From VRUE01 sp963816785 (GTDB lineage: Bacteria > Actinomycetota > Thermoleophilia > Solirubrobacterales > 70-9), in NCBI GenBank assembly GCA_963816785.1, contig CAWFLL010000004.1, forward strand, positions 496,001 through 560,000: DNA of 64,000 nucleotides, in the 5' to 3' direction. The notes below the pieces were generated by a model, which did no database searches, was not told the DNA's origin, and saw only the letters and a list, made by a program, of their open reading frames with translations. The position numbers and the translations under genes are program-made. Positions 1 to 8,634 of this stretch are shown piece by piece. Position 1 is the stretch's first letter. Each line of letters opens with the position of its first letter.

Positions 1-1
1 C

Positions 2-340
2 CTGCCGCGCGTCGTCGGCCCCAGCAGGGCGATGGAGATCCTCCTCAACGACCCCAACATGTCCCCCGAGGACGCGCTCACCGAGCGGATCGTCGCCGAG
101 GTCGTGGCGCCTGACGAGCTGATGGAGAGAGCTCGGGCGAAGGCCGAGAAGCTCGCCGCGAAGGCTCCGCACTACGTGAAGATGGTGAAAGTGCTGTGCG
201 GCCAGAGCATCGAGAACAGCCTCTCCGAGCACCTGCAGCTGGAGCGCCACGGCATCGCCGACAGCATGGCGACCGAGGACCTGCGGGCCGGCGTCACCGC
301 CTTCTTCGGTGGCGAGACGCCCGAGTTCGAGGGCCGGTGA
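2..340 (+). CDS. Enoyl-CoA hydratase/isomerase family protein (C-terminal part)
   Basis: The reading frame is already open at base 2, so the gene starts before the window and only its last 112 residues are seen. These match the C-terminal third of crotonase-fold enoyl-CoA hydratases. An LPRVVGPSRA helix is followed by the EDALTERIVAEVV segment typical of the region after the active site, then the long C-terminal helices and a closing ATEDLRAGVTAFF element. Such enzymes hydrate trans-2-enoyl-CoA in fatty-acid or amino-acid catabolism. The oxyanion-hole and catalytic residues lie outside the window, so hydratase and isomerase members of the family cannot be separated. Confidence 0.85.
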   Translation: MPRVVGPSRAMEILLNDPNMSPEDALTERIVAEVVAPDELMERARAKAEKLAAKAPHYVKMVKVLCGQSIENSLSEHLQLERHGIADSMATEDLRAGVTAFFGGETPEFEGR

Positions 341-414
341 ACCAGGGTCTCCCGACACCCGTATGCGAGGTAGAGTCTCGTGAGCCGCCCAGTCCCCCAG
401 GAAAGGACCCGCCG

Positions 415-861
415 ATGAAGAAGGCCACCGCCCTGCTCGCCCTCCTATTCGCGGCGATCGCGCTGGTCGCCTGCGGAAGCGACAGCGGGACCACGACCGA
501 AACCGAAGCTGCGGGCGGAGCGGCTACCGAAGAGTCCGAAGCCGCGGGCGGCGGTGAAGCCGCGGGCGGCGGGTCGACGGTGGACATCGAAGCCGATCCG
601 GGCGGCGGGCTGGCCTACACGACCGAAGAACTGACCGCCGCGCCGGGGGACCTGACGATCGCGTTCACCAACCCGCAGCCACTCGGCCACGACGTCGCCG
701 TCGAAGACGCGAATGGCGGAGAAGTCGGCAAGACCGACGTGATCACCGAAGGCTCCGACAGCGTCACGCTGAAAGGCCTCAAACCCGGGGATTACACCTT
801 CTACTGCTCGGTCCCCGGCCACCGCGAAGCGGGGATGGAAGGGACGCTCGCCGTCAAATGA
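415..861 (+). CDS. Cupredoxin (plastocyanin/azurin-like) lipoprotein
   Basis: A 148-residue exported copper-protein candidate. The N-terminus is a lipoprotein signal with hydrophobic core LLALLFAAIALVAC, so Cys17 would be lipidated. A low-complexity Glu/Gly/Ala/Thr linker to about residue 60 follows, then a cupredoxin domain. Type-1 copper ligands can be picked out: His in GHDVAV, and Cys, His and Met in YCSVPGHREAGM. The ATG at 415 was chosen because AGGAAAGGA at 399-407 is a good ribosome binding site; longer in-frame extensions lack the signal peptide at the terminus. It is probably a membrane-tethered electron carrier on the outer face. Its end overlaps the convergent P-loop gene by 8 bases. 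Its redox partner is unknown. Confidence 0.85.
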   Translation: MKKATALLALLFAAIALVACGSDSGTTTETEAAGGAATEESEAAGGGEAAGGGSTVDIEADPGGGLAYTTEELTAAPGDLTIAFTNPQPLGHDVAVEDANGGEVGKTDVITEGSDSVTLKGLKPGDYTFYCSVPGHREAGMEGTLAVK

Positions 862-1411
862 CCGGGGCATAGCTCAGATCGCGAGCGCGCCGCTCGGCGA
901 TCGTGTCGGCTGCCTGCTCGAGGCTCCTGTGATCGAGGTCGAGGGCGTTCCGCTCGAGGTCGCCGAGATCGGCGAAGCTCTCCCATATCTGCTTGATGGC
1001 ATCTGGATCGGCGAGGAATTGCCCTTCGCGCGTCTGCGCTCGCGCCGTGCAGACCGACAGCGGAGCGCGGAGCACGGCGTAGGCGACGGGGTGGCCGGCT
1101 TCCTCCAGAGCATCCCGTAGCGGCTCCAGGAACCAGGCGGGGATGACGATCCCGTCGATGATCGTGAAGTAGCCGGCATCCGCATAGCCGGCCGCGGCGC
1201 CGGCGACGATCTTCATCACGGCCTCGTTCTGCTCCTGCGACTCCGGTTTCCACGGCTCGATGTAGCCGGAGCGGACAAAGCGAAAGAAGTGGTCCGCCTC
1301 CAGATGAACGGCCCGAGGGGAGCGTTCGGCGAGGATCGCGGCCGTCGTGGTCTTCCCGACCCCGGGAGGCCCGGAGAGGATCAGGATCTGGTTGCCGGGC
1401 GACGCAGACAT
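854..1411 (-). CDS. P-loop ATPase/kinase-like protein
   Basis: A 185-residue protein with a Walker A motif GPPGVGKTT near residues 14-22 and the compact architecture of small P-loop kinases such as shikimate kinase-like or chloramphenicol phosphotransferase-like proteins. The segment EADHFFRF after the first helix has the acidic/aromatic position used for substrate binding in that superfamily, and FTIIDGIVIP is a likely Walker B-type strand. A C-terminal helical part contains LDLDHRSLEQAADTI. The family makes phosphotransferases of many specificities, so the substrate is not predicted. Downstream of the MaoC gene on the same strand. Confidence 0.6.
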   Translation of the reverse strand: MSASPGNQILILSGPPGVGKTTTAAILAERSPRAVHLEADHFFRFVRSGYIEPWKPESQEQNEAVMKIVAGAAAGYADAGYFTIIDGIVIPAWFLEPLRDALEEAGHPVAYAVLRAPLSVCTARAQTREGQFLADPDAIKQIWESFADLGDLERNALDLDHRSLEQAADTIAERRARDLSYAPVI

Positions 1412-1428
1412 GCTGCGCGAACCCGCTT

Positions 1429-1902
1429 CTAGTCGGCGGACGCCATCACGCGGCTGACGGAATCGCCGACGAAGCAGGGCTTCTCGTTGCCCTCAACCTC
1501 GAGCGTGAACCGGGTGACGACCTGCCACCAGCCGCCGCCGGCCTCCTCGACCGAGACGACCTCGGCCTTGCCGCGGACCCCGCTGTCGACGGGGACCGGG
1601 GCCGGGAACCGGATCTTGTTCCAGCCGTAGTTGACCCCAAGCGCGAACCCGGTCGAGGAGATCAGCTCCTTGCGGAACCCGTCGACGAGCGAAAGGGTCA
1701 GGTTCCCGTGCGCGATCGTCGTCCCGAACGGGCTCTCGCTTTTGGCCCGCTCGACGTCGACGTGGATCCACTGGTCGTCGCCCGAGAGCTCGGCGAAGGT
1801 ATCGATGTCCTCCTGGGTGATCGTGCGCCACTCGCTCGGCCCGATCTCCCTGCCGAGCAGCGATTGCATCCCCTCGACTCCCTGTACCTCGACCGTCGCC
1901 AT
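1429..1902 (-). CDS. MaoC family (R)-specific enoyl-CoA hydratase
   Basis: A 157-residue single hotdog domain. The hydratase-2 signature is clear: the SGDDQWIHVD loop gives the catalytic Asp and His, and GTTIAHGNLTLSL is the following conserved turn and helix. Family members hydrate trans-2-enoyl-CoA to (R)-3-hydroxyacyl-CoA; many actinobacterial homologues act in fatty-acid or steroid metabolism. An enoyl-CoA hydratase fragment lies 1 kb away on the other strand, which fits lipid metabolism but does not prove a shared pathway. The full length matches stand-alone MaoC proteins. The gene is followed 17 bases later by the P-loop protein. Confidence 0.85.
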   Translation of the reverse strand: MATVEVQGVEGMQSLLGREIGPSEWRTITQEDIDTFAELSGDDQWIHVDVERAKSESPFGTTIAHGNLTLSLVDGFRKELISSTGFALGVNYGWNKIRFPAPVPVDSGVRGKAEVVSVEEAGGGWWQVVTRFTLEVEGNEKPCFVGDSVSRVMASAD

Positions 1903-1938
1903 CGCCGCGCAGGCTACCGCAGCCGGGGTCCACCCCGC

Positions 1939-3267
1939 TCAAGCGACCAGCCGCACCTCGAAGGCGGGGAGAACGAGGGCGCCGGACCCGCCGAGGAGGG
2001 CGAGGATGCGGCTGACGTAGGCCTGGGTCTCGGGGTAGCCGGGGACGCAGCCGCAGTCTTCGACCGGGGCCGGGCCGGCGTTGTAGGCGGCGAGGGCAAG
2101 CTGGAGAGAGCCGAACCGCCGCAGCAGGTCCGACATCAGATGAGCCTGGGCGTCGATCGCGGCCTCAGGGTCGAACGGATCGTCGAGGCCGTAGGCGGCG
2201 GCGGTGGAGGGAATGAACTGGGCGATGCCCTGGGCGCCGGCCGGCGAGGACGCGAAGGGATTGAAGTTGGACTCGGCCATCAGCTGTGCCGCGAGGATCG
2301 CGGCTGAGACGTTCCAGCGGGCGGCCGCACGCGTCAGCGGCGCCCGGAAGCGGGCGGGCACGAAGCTCGGCAGGCCCCCGGCCCCCGCGACGAGGCCGTC
2401 ACCGTCGCCGGGGGCGATCGAGTTGCCCGCCCGCGAGCAGGGAGCCGGGCCGGCGGCGTAGCCGTAGTGCCACGCCTCCCAGGAGTAGCGCTGGACGAAC
2501 CCGAAGCGCTCGGCGCTGGCCGCGAGCCAGCCGTAGGCCGAGTCGGGGCCGAGATCCAGCTCGGTGGCGCAGCGATGCAGCGAGCGGCCGGGCGGCGCCA
2601 CCCAGCGCGGGTCGGGGTTGGCGGCGAACAACGCGGCCTGCTCGGCGTCGGATCGGAAGCCCGAGCTGACGATCAGATCGATGCCCGCCGCGGCGGCCGC
2701 GGCCGCCATCCGATCGAAGGCAGCGGCCACGTCGGGGCGCATCCCCTCGCCCTGCCGGTAGACGAGGGCGCCGCTGTAGCCACCGCCGCTGGCGATTGTC
2801 GGCAGCGCCGGCGCTGCGCCCGCCGGCACGGCGGCTTCGGCAACCGCCGATGCCTGGACGCGGCCGGCCCCGGCGGCCAGCTCGGCGGAGACGACCGCCC
2901 TGACCCGGACCGGAGCGAACGCGAGGCGGTCGGGGAAGGCGACCCCGAGCCTGGTCGCGGCGACGCCGTTCGCGCCGCCGGCCGCGATCGCCGCTCGCCG
3001 GGCCCGCAGGAGGTACGACGCCTTGCCGATGTGCGCTGGATTCGGCAGGCCGTTGGGGAGAGTGGGCGGCGAGAGCAGGCGCGGCAGGTCGTCCCGCATC
3101 GACCGCGCCGCTGATATCGCCGCCAGGTCCGCGGCCCGCTGCACCCGCCCCTTCCCGGTCACCGCGCCGGCGATCGCGACCAGCGCGAGCGCTCCGGTCA
3201 GGATTACGAACGCGCCGCCAAGCGCCAGCAGCAGCGCCTGCCCGGCCTCTCCTCGGCGATCTCCCAC
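1939..3267 (-). CDS. TadG-like N-terminus fused to VanY D,D-carboxypeptidase and lytic transglycosylase domains
   Basis: A 442-residue protein with three recognisable parts. Residues 1-40 are a short basic head plus a hydrophobic helix (GQALLLALGGAFVILTGAL), then an AADLAAISAAR helix, as in TadG/Flp-pilus-associated and Rv3654c-like proteins. Residues about 165-270 are a VanY-type zinc D,D-carboxypeptidase with SLHRCATELDL (His231, Asp238) and EAWHYGY (Glu264, His267). Residues about 310-435 are an SLT-type lytic transglycosylase with catalytic Glu332 in AESNFNP, then GAQGIAQFIPSTA and AYNAG. The likely role is local peptidoglycan cutting outside the membrane, perhaps to let a pilus or secretion structure through. 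It is 5 kb from two TadE-like genes. The three-part order is unusual. Confidence 0.8.
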   Translation of the reverse strand: MGDRRGEAGQALLLALGGAFVILTGALALVAIAGAVTGKGRVQRAADLAAISAARSMRDDLPRLLSPPTLPNGLPNPAHIGKASYLLRARRAAIAAGGANGVAATRLGVAFPDRLAFAPVRVRAVVSAELAAGAGRVQASAVAEAAVPAGAAPALPTIASGGGYSGALVYRQGEGMRPDVAAAFDRMAAAAAAAGIDLIVSSGFRSDAEQAALFAANPDPRWVAPPGRSLHRCATELDLGPDSAYGWLAASAERFGFVQRYSWEAWHYGYAAGPAPCSRAGNSIAPGDGDGLVAGAGGLPSFVPARFRAPLTRAAARWNVSAAILAAQLMAESNFNPFASSPAGAQGIAQFIPSTAAAYGLDDPFDPEAAIDAQAHLMSDLLRRFGSLQLALAAYNAGPAPVEDCGCVPGYPETQAYVSRILALLGGSGALVLPAFEVRLVA

Positions 3268-3335
3268 GAACGCACCCTGACCGCGCGTCGCGCGCGGGTG
3301 GCGCGCTCAAGCAGACGATTCAGCAACGCGTTGGA

Positions 3336-4982
3336 TCAGATCTCCTCGGGCACCATCTCGAGGGCGCCGCAGGGGCACTCGGCGACGCACATTCCGCAGC
3401 CCTTGCAGAAGTCGAGGTCGATTTCGTAGAGCTCGCCAGGCTCGCCGAGCTTGATCACGGCGTTGTCGGGGCAGACGCCGTAGCAGTTGTCACAGGAGAA
3501 GCAGTTGCCGCAGGACAGACAGCGGCGGGCCTCGTAGAGAGCGTTGTCGGAATCCAGGCCGCCGAGAACCTCCTCGAAGCTGGAGCGACGCCGCTCGACC
3601 TCGAGCTCCGGCTGGACGGTGCGCGGCGCGTCCGAGTAGTACCAGGTGTTGAGCATCTCGAAGGTGGCGATCTCGTGCTTTGGCGGCGGCGCGTATTCGC
3701 GTTCGCGCAGCCAGCCGTCGATGTTGCGGGCAGCCTTCTTGCCGTGGCCGATCGCGACCGTGACCGAGCGCTCCGCGGGCACCATGTCGCCGCCGGCGAA
3801 GATCCCCCGATGTCCGGTCATCATGTTCTGCCCGACCTGGACGACGCCGTCCTCCACCTCGATCCCCTCGACGTCCTCGAGCAGCGATAGATCGACGTCC
3901 TGCCCGAGGGCGAGGACCAGCGAGTCCGCCTCCAGCTCCTCCAACTCCCCGGTCGGCTGGGGGAAGCCGCTCTCGTCGAGCTCCATGTGCTCGAGCACCA
4001 GCTTTCCCTCGTCGGCGTGTTTGACGGTGGAGAGCCACTTCATCATCACGCCCTCCTCCTCGGCCTCCTCGACCTCGAAGTCGTGGGCGGGCATCCGCTC
4101 GCGGGTGCGCCGGTAGACGATGATGGCGTCCGTCGCGCCGAGCCGCTTCGCGGTCCGGGCCGCGTCGATCGCGGTGTCGCCCCCTCCATAGACGACCACC
4201 CGCCTGCCAAGGAGCGGCCGCTCCTCCCCCTCCATGCTCTCCAGCAGCGAGACCGCGTCGAGGATCCGCGCGGCCTCGCCGGCGGGGATGTAGGCGCGTT
4301 TGCCGATGTGGGCGCCGACCGCGAGGAAGGCGGCGTCGAAGCCGCCCTCGCGCATGCTCTCCTCGATGTTGGCGACCTTGGTGTTCAGCTCCAGCGCGAT
4401 GCCGAGGTCGAGGATGCGCTGCGCCTCGACGTCGAGGATCTCCCGCGGCAGGCGGTACTTGGGGATGCCGAACCGCATCATGCCCCCGACCATCGGGCCC
4501 GCCTCGTGGATGGTGACCTCGTGTCCGAGGCGCTTCAGGTGGTAGGCGGCCGAGAGCCCGGAGGGGCCCGCGCCGACGATCAGCACCTTCTTGCCTGACG
4601 GCTCGGCATCGACGGCAAGGCTCCAGCCCCGTTTGATCCCCTCGTCGCCGAGGAAGCGCTCGACCGAGTGGATCCCGACCGCCTCGTCGAGCTGCGCCCG
4701 GTTGCAGGCCGTCTCGCACGGGTGGTAGCAGACCCTCCCCATGATCGCCGGGAAGGGGTTGTCCTCAACCAGCCTGCGCCAGGCCCGCTCGTAGCCCTCC
4801 TCCCCCTCCTCGGCCTCATAGAGCCAGCGCTGGATGTTCTCCCCGGCCGGGCAGGCGTTGTTGCAGGGAGGCAGGCGATCTACGTACTCGGCCCGCTCGG
4901 TGCGCCAGTTGCCGGTCTTGTTGGCGAGGCTGGAGCCGACGTCGAGGGTGACCGCGTAGGGCTTGCTCGCCTTGTTTGTCAC
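3336..4982 (-). CDS. GltD-like FAD/NAD(P) oxidoreductase with C-terminal 2x[4Fe-4S] ferredoxin domain
   Basis: A 548-residue flavoprotein. Residues about 35-110 hold the cysteine pattern CNNACPAGE and CYHPCETACNR of glutamate-synthase small-subunit-like proteins. An FAD Rossmann motif GAGPSGLSAAYHLKRLG lies near 135 and an NAD(P) motif YGGGDTAIDAARTAKRLG near 265. The last 70 residues are a ferredoxin with CLSCGNCFSCDNCYGVCP and CKGCGMCVAECPCG. No glutamate-synthase large subunit is nearby. The gene follows the 2-oxoacid:ferredoxin oxidoreductase beta gene with a GTGA start/stop overlap. It therefore most likely serves as the PorD-type electron acceptor and passes electrons on to NAD(P). The direction of flow is an inference. 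Confidence 0.82.
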   Translation of the reverse strand: MTNKASKPYAVTLDVGSSLANKTGNWRTERAEYVDRLPPCNNACPAGENIQRWLYEAEEGEEGYERAWRRLVEDNPFPAIMGRVCYHPCETACNRAQLDEAVGIHSVERFLGDEGIKRGWSLAVDAEPSGKKVLIVGAGPSGLSAAYHLKRLGHEVTIHEAGPMVGGMMRFGIPKYRLPREILDVEAQRILDLGIALELNTKVANIEESMREGGFDAAFLAVGAHIGKRAYIPAGEAARILDAVSLLESMEGEERPLLGRRVVVYGGGDTAIDAARTAKRLGATDAIIVYRRTRERMPAHDFEVEEAEEEGVMMKWLSTVKHADEGKLVLEHMELDESGFPQPTGELEELEADSLVLALGQDVDLSLLEDVEGIEVEDGVVQVGQNMMTGHRGIFAGGDMVPAERSVTVAIGHGKKAARNIDGWLREREYAPPPKHEIATFEMLNTWYYSDAPRTVQPELEVERRRSSFEEVLGGLDSDNALYEARRCLSCGNCFSCDNCYGVCPDNAVIKLGEPGELYEIDLDFCKGCGMCVAECPCGALEMVPEEI

Positions 4983-6133
4983 TGTGGCCCTCGGCTCGTC
5001 TCCGCGAGCAGGCGCATCAGGTTGCTCTCCTCCTTCGGCAGCGGCGGCCGCTCCAGGCCATCGGGCCGCCCCGCGGTGTCTCCGGCGGCGCCGGGAAGGT
5101 CGGCCCCCTCCTCGGCGGAGGCGAGCAGGCCGAAGCGGCGGATGTTGCGGTCGGCGATCGCCTGGATCCGCTCGATCACCTCGGTCAGCGGCTGCTCGCC
5201 GAACAGGTGCGCGTAGCGGCGCTGCAGCTTCAGGTACTCCTCGACCCGCTCCGGCCGCCGGATCTTCGAGACCCCCACCACCTCCCCGTGCTCGGCTTCG
5301 AAGACGGGGAAGAGCCCCGTCTCCTTGACCAGCCGGGCGAGGCGGATCGTGTCGCGCGAGGCCGAGCCCCAGCCGAGCGGGCAGGGGACGAAGACGTGGA
5401 GGTAGCGGGAGCCGCGGAACTCCATCGCCCGTTCGACCTTGTTCTCGAGGTCGCGCGGCTCGGCGACGGTCGCCGTGGCGACGTAGGGGATCTCGTGCGC
5501 CATCGCGATCAGCGGAACGTTCTTGCCCTGCCCGAAGACGTTGCCGGGGTGTTTCCCGATCGGTTTCGTGTTGGCGGTGCGGGCGGCGGGCGGGGTCGCG
5601 CCCGACCGCTGCACGCCGGTGTTCATGTAGGCCTCGTTGTCGTAACAGATGAAGAGCACGTCGTCGTTACGCTCGAACATCCCGGAGAGGCAGCCGAAGC
5701 CGATGTCGACCGTCCCGCCGTCGCCTCCCTGCCCGATCACGCGGACGTCCTCGCGGCCCTTGGCCTTCATCGCAGCGGCCATCCCGGTGGCGATGGCGGG
5801 CGCATTGCCGAAGAGCGAATGGAGCCAGGGCAGCTGCCATGAGGACTCGGGGAACGGCGTCGAGAAGACCTCGAGACAGCCTGTGGCGTTGGCGGCGATC
5901 AACTGCCCCTCGGTGGCGCGCATCGCCGCATCGACCGCGTAGCGGGCGCCGAGCGCCTCGCCACAGCCCTGGCAGGCGCGGTGGCCGGAGGTGAGGCTGT
6001 TGGAGCGGTCCATCCGGGCCTGCACCGATCGCTGCTCCGGGTCGAGGAGGCGGTTTCCGACCACGAAGCTGCCCGCTTGGTAGAACTTCACCTGCTGCTC
6101 GCGGGGGCGGGATTTCTTCTCGTCGGGCGGCAT
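4979..6133 (-). CDS. porB: 2-oxoacid:ferredoxin oxidoreductase, beta subunit (pyruvate synthase-like)
   Basis: A 384-residue thiamine-diphosphate-binding subunit. GHRACQGCGEALGAR near the start has the CxxC-type cysteines of PorB. The ThDP/Mg site is GQGGDGGTVDIGFG followed by YDNEAYMNTG. NTKPIGKHPGN and the conserved VPCPLGWG segment match PorB proteins. With the alpha and gamma subunits upstream it forms the enzyme that cleaves pyruvate or another 2-oxoacid to acyl-CoA, CO2 and reduced ferredoxin. The N-terminal 50 residues and C-terminal 100 residues extend beyond the archaeal four-subunit core. The start codon of the next gene overlaps the stop codon, so translation is probably coupled. 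The substrate could be pyruvate or 2-oxoglutarate; pyruvate-type is favoured. Confidence 0.85.
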   Translation of the reverse strand: MPPDEKKSRPREQQVKFYQAGSFVVGNRLLDPEQRSVQARMDRSNSLTSGHRACQGCGEALGARYAVDAAMRATEGQLIAANATGCLEVFSTPFPESSWQLPWLHSLFGNAPAIATGMAAAMKAKGREDVRVIGQGGDGGTVDIGFGCLSGMFERNDDVLFICYDNEAYMNTGVQRSGATPPAARTANTKPIGKHPGNVFGQGKNVPLIAMAHEIPYVATATVAEPRDLENKVERAMEFRGSRYLHVFVPCPLGWGSASRDTIRLARLVKETGLFPVFEAEHGEVVGVSKIRRPERVEEYLKLQRRYAHLFGEQPLTEVIERIQAIADRNIRRFGLLASAEEGADLPGAAGDTAGRPDGLERPPLPKEESNLMRLLAETSRGPQ

Positions 6134-6141
6134 CTCTCTCC

Positions 6142-7395
6142 TCAGTGCGAACGGGCCGCGACCACTCCGACGTCGCGCAGGATGTTCTCGGCGTGGGGAC
6201 CGCTGCGGCCGCCCTCCTGCATCCTCTTCAGCTCCGCCTCGACCTGCTCCCAGTTCATGTCGAGGAAGGTCAGCGGCTCCAGCCGATCCGCGGCGGCGTC
6301 CTGGAAGTGGCCGCGGAGCGACTTCCTTGTGATCGGGCGCCCTCCGAGACCGGCGATCACCGTGTAGCCGTGCAGCTGGATCCCCGAGAGCGCCATGCGC
6401 ACGTCGGTGGAGACGATCCCGCCTATGCCGACCGCAAGCGCCTTCTCGAGCACGACCACGCGCTTGGCGGACCCGAGCGCCTCCCGCACCTCCTCGAGCG
6501 GGAAGGGGCGGAATGACTTGATCGCCAGGGCGCCGATGCTGACGCCCTCGTCGCGCAACTCGTCGATCGTGTCCTCGATCGTGCCGAGCACGGACCCGAG
6601 CGCGACGACGATGGTCTCCGCGTCCTCGGCGCGATAGGTGCGGACGAGACCGCCGGAGAGGCGATTGAACGCGCTGCCGAACTCGGCGGAGACCTGCGGG
6701 ATCAGGTCGAGCGCCTGGAGCTGCTTCGCGTGGGCCAGGTACTTGACCTCGGCGAAGGCCTCCGGGCCGACCAGCGCCCCGATCGTCACCGGATCGGCGG
6801 GGTCGAGGACCTGGCGAGGCTCGAAGGCGGGAAGGACGGCGTCGACTTCCTCCTGGGTCGGCACGTCTACCCGCTCGTGGGCGTGGGTGAGGATGAAGCC
6901 GTCCATGCAGACCATCACCGGCAGCGAGAGCTCCTCGGCGATCTTGAAGGCCTGGATGTGCATGTCCACGGCCTCCTGGTTGGTCTCGGCGTAGAGCTGG
7001 ATCCAGCCGGAGTCACGCTGCGACATCGTGTCGCTGTGGTCGTTCCAGATGTTGATCGGAGCCCCGAGCGCCCGGTTGGCCACGGTCATCACGATCGGCA
7101 GCCCCAGCCCCGAGGCGTTGTAGAGGGCCTCCGCCATGTAGAGCAGGCCCTGGCTGGCGGTCGCCGTGTAGGTGCGGGCGCCGGCGGCGGAAGCACCGAT
7201 GCAGACCGACAGAGCCGCGAACTCCGACTCGACGGTGACGTACTCGCACGGGTCCAGGGTGCCGGCCCGAACGAGGTCGGAGAGCCCCTCGACGATGTGG
7301 GTCTGCGGCGAGATCGGATAGGCGCAGACGACCTCCGGCCGGCAGAGGCCCACCGACTCGGCCACCGCTGCGGAGCCCTCGGTCTGCTTAAGCAC
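6142..7395 (-). CDS. porA: 2-oxoacid:ferredoxin oxidoreductase, alpha subunit
   Basis: A 417-residue PorA-type subunit. It begins with the pyrimidine-binding domain (AVAESVGLCRPEVVCAYPISPQT), continues with ESEFAALSVCIGASAAGARTYTATASQGL, and shows the diagnostic NDHSDTMSQRDSGWIQLYAE stretch. The C-terminal part has the transketolase C-terminal-like fold with ALGSVLGTIEDTIDELRDEG and the conserved IKSFRPFP. It lies 8 bases upstream of porB and overlaps porC by 8 bases, so gamma, alpha, beta and the flavoprotein form one operon. The family is oxygen-sensitive in many organisms but functions in aerobic actinobacteria too. Confidence 0.88.
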   Translation of the reverse strand: MLKQTEGSAAVAESVGLCRPEVVCAYPISPQTHIVEGLSDLVRAGTLDPCEYVTVESEFAALSVCIGASAAGARTYTATASQGLLYMAEALYNASGLGLPIVMTVANRALGAPINIWNDHSDTMSQRDSGWIQLYAETNQEAVDMHIQAFKIAEELSLPVMVCMDGFILTHAHERVDVPTQEEVDAVLPAFEPRQVLDPADPVTIGALVGPEAFAEVKYLAHAKQLQALDLIPQVSAEFGSAFNRLSGGLVRTYRAEDAETIVVALGSVLGTIEDTIDELRDEGVSIGALAIKSFRPFPLEEVREALGSAKRVVVLEKALAVGIGGIVSTDVRMALSGIQLHGYTVIAGLGGRPITRKSLRGHFQDAAADRLEPLTFLDMNWEQVEAELKRMQEGGRSGPHAENILRDVGVVAARSH

Positions 7396-7969
7396 CGGCC
7401 ACCTCCTTCGCCTGGCGCTCGACGAAGCCGAAGCACTCGCGGGCGGCCGCCGAGTTGCGCTCCCCCATCGGACCGGGGAAGCGCTCCTGGATCGCCGCCG
7501 TCACCGACTCGAGCCGCAGTTTCCGGGTCAGGGCGGCGAAGCCGCCGAGCAGCGCGGCGTTGGGGAGCGGGCGGCCGAGGCAGCGGCGGGCGATCTCCGT
7601 GGCAGGCGCGGTGTGCATCCGCTCGGGGCGGAAGCCCTCGACGAACTCGCCAAGGCCCAGCTCCGCGAGACTGCGACCGCTGTTGATGAGGACGTAGGCG
7701 TCGGGCCCGAGGCCGCTGAAGAGGTCGACCTGGTGCAGCAGGGTCGGATCCTGGACGATCAGGGCGTCGGGCTCGGCGACCGGTTCGCGGGTGCGGATCG
7801 GGGAATCGCCCATGCGGCAGAAGGCGACGACTGGAGCGCCGCTGCGCTCGGAGCCGAAGCTGGGGAAGGCCTGGGCGTGGAGGCCCTCGTCGAAGGCGGA
7901 CACCGAGAGCAGCTCAGCCGCGGTGACGACACCCTGTCCACCTCGACCGTGGATGCGGACCTCAAACAT
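7388..7969 (-). CDS. porC: 2-oxoacid:ferredoxin oxidoreductase, gamma subunit
   Basis: A 193-residue PorC/IorB-type subunit, first gene of the por operon. The opening EVRIHGRGGQGVVTAAELLS is the family signature (GxGGQGxxxAAxxL), and FPSFGSERSGAPVVAFCRM follows as in other gamma subunits. DALIVQDPTLL and NAALLGGFAAL are the other conserved elements. It has no catalytic cofactor of its own and packs against the alpha subunit. The 42 bases upstream, to the end of the TadZ-like gene, show no clear promoter, so the operon may share transcription with the Tad fragment or start within that gene. Confidence 0.87.
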   Translation of the reverse strand: MFEVRIHGRGGQGVVTAAELLSVSAFDEGLHAQAFPSFGSERSGAPVVAFCRMGDSPIRTREPVAEPDALIVQDPTLLHQVDLFSGLGPDAYVLINSGRSLAELGLGEFVEGFRPERMHTAPATEIARRCLGRPLPNAALLGGFAALTRKLRLESVTAAIQERFPGPMGERNSAAARECFGFVERQAKEVAGA

Positions 7970-8011
7970 GGTGATCGACCCGGTCCATCAGAGTCCACCG
8001 TACGGACCCTG

Positions 8012-8629
8012 CTACCCGAGTTCAAGCGCTACTACCCGCGGCTCCCTCGCAACGAGCTCACGGCCGAGCATGCGTTGGCAGAGCCGCGGCGGCAGCCCGC
8101 CGGCGCCGCCGGGCGGCAGAACGCCCGCCGCGGCGCGCCGGGCCGCGATCCATCCCAGCGGCCGCTTCAGGACCGCGGGGCGGATGCCGCGCTCGATCAG
8201 GTCGCCGACCGCGAGCGAGGTGAGGGCCCGATCCTCCGACAGGTCCGCTCTGAGCAGCGCGCCGGAGGGCCGAAACCGGAACTCGGCGAGTGCCGCCTGC
8301 ACCAGCCGCGGCGCGAGGTGAACCGCCGTGGTCGAGCCCCGGCCGATCGCCAGCGCCGCGCCGATCTGCTCGAGCCCGCCAGTATCGGAGGGCAGCGCCA
8401 GATGGCAGATCCTCCCGCGGGAGGCGACGTCGGCCTGTGGGAGGTGCGCGGCCAAGCGCTCCTCGAGCAAGCGCGCTGCGGCGCTCGCGACGAGCGAGGG
8501 CCTCGGCCCACGTGCGGCGTCGAGATCGACCAGCAACCCCGCGCGGTCGGGCTCGGAGCCCGCGCAGGCGAGCGCCGCCGCCGCCGCCCTGGCGCCGCCG
8601 GCGGCGCCGACCCGGGTGACCAGAATCAC
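8012..8629 (-). CDS. TadZ/CpaE-like protein with degenerate P-loop
   Basis: About 205 residues, beginning at a GTG 5 bases after the stop of the TadE-like gene, with AGGG upstream. The N-terminus VILVTRVGAAGGARAAAAAL and the following GLLVDLDAARG resemble the deviant Walker A and the LLVDLD strand of MinD/ParA-fold TadZ/CpaE proteins. The Lys and Ser/Thr of the P-loop are absent, so ATP binding is doubtful. The rest (DTGGLEQIGAALAIGRGSTTAVHLAP) keeps the alternating strand/helix pattern of the fold, with no clear C-terminal domain. TadZ proteins place the Tad apparatus at the pole. Position directly behind two TadE genes supports a Tad role. The family call rests on pattern and context. Confidence 0.5.
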   Translation of the reverse strand: MILVTRVGAAGGARAAAAALACAGSEPDRAGLLVDLDAARGPRPSLVASAAARLLEERLAAHLPQADVASRGRICHLALPSDTGGLEQIGAALAIGRGSTTAVHLAPRLVQAALAEFRFRPSGALLRADLSEDRALTSLAVGDLIERGIRPAVLKRPLGWIAARRAAAGVLPPGGAGGLPPRLCQRMLGRELVAREPRVVALELG

Positions 8630-8634
8630 AACGC

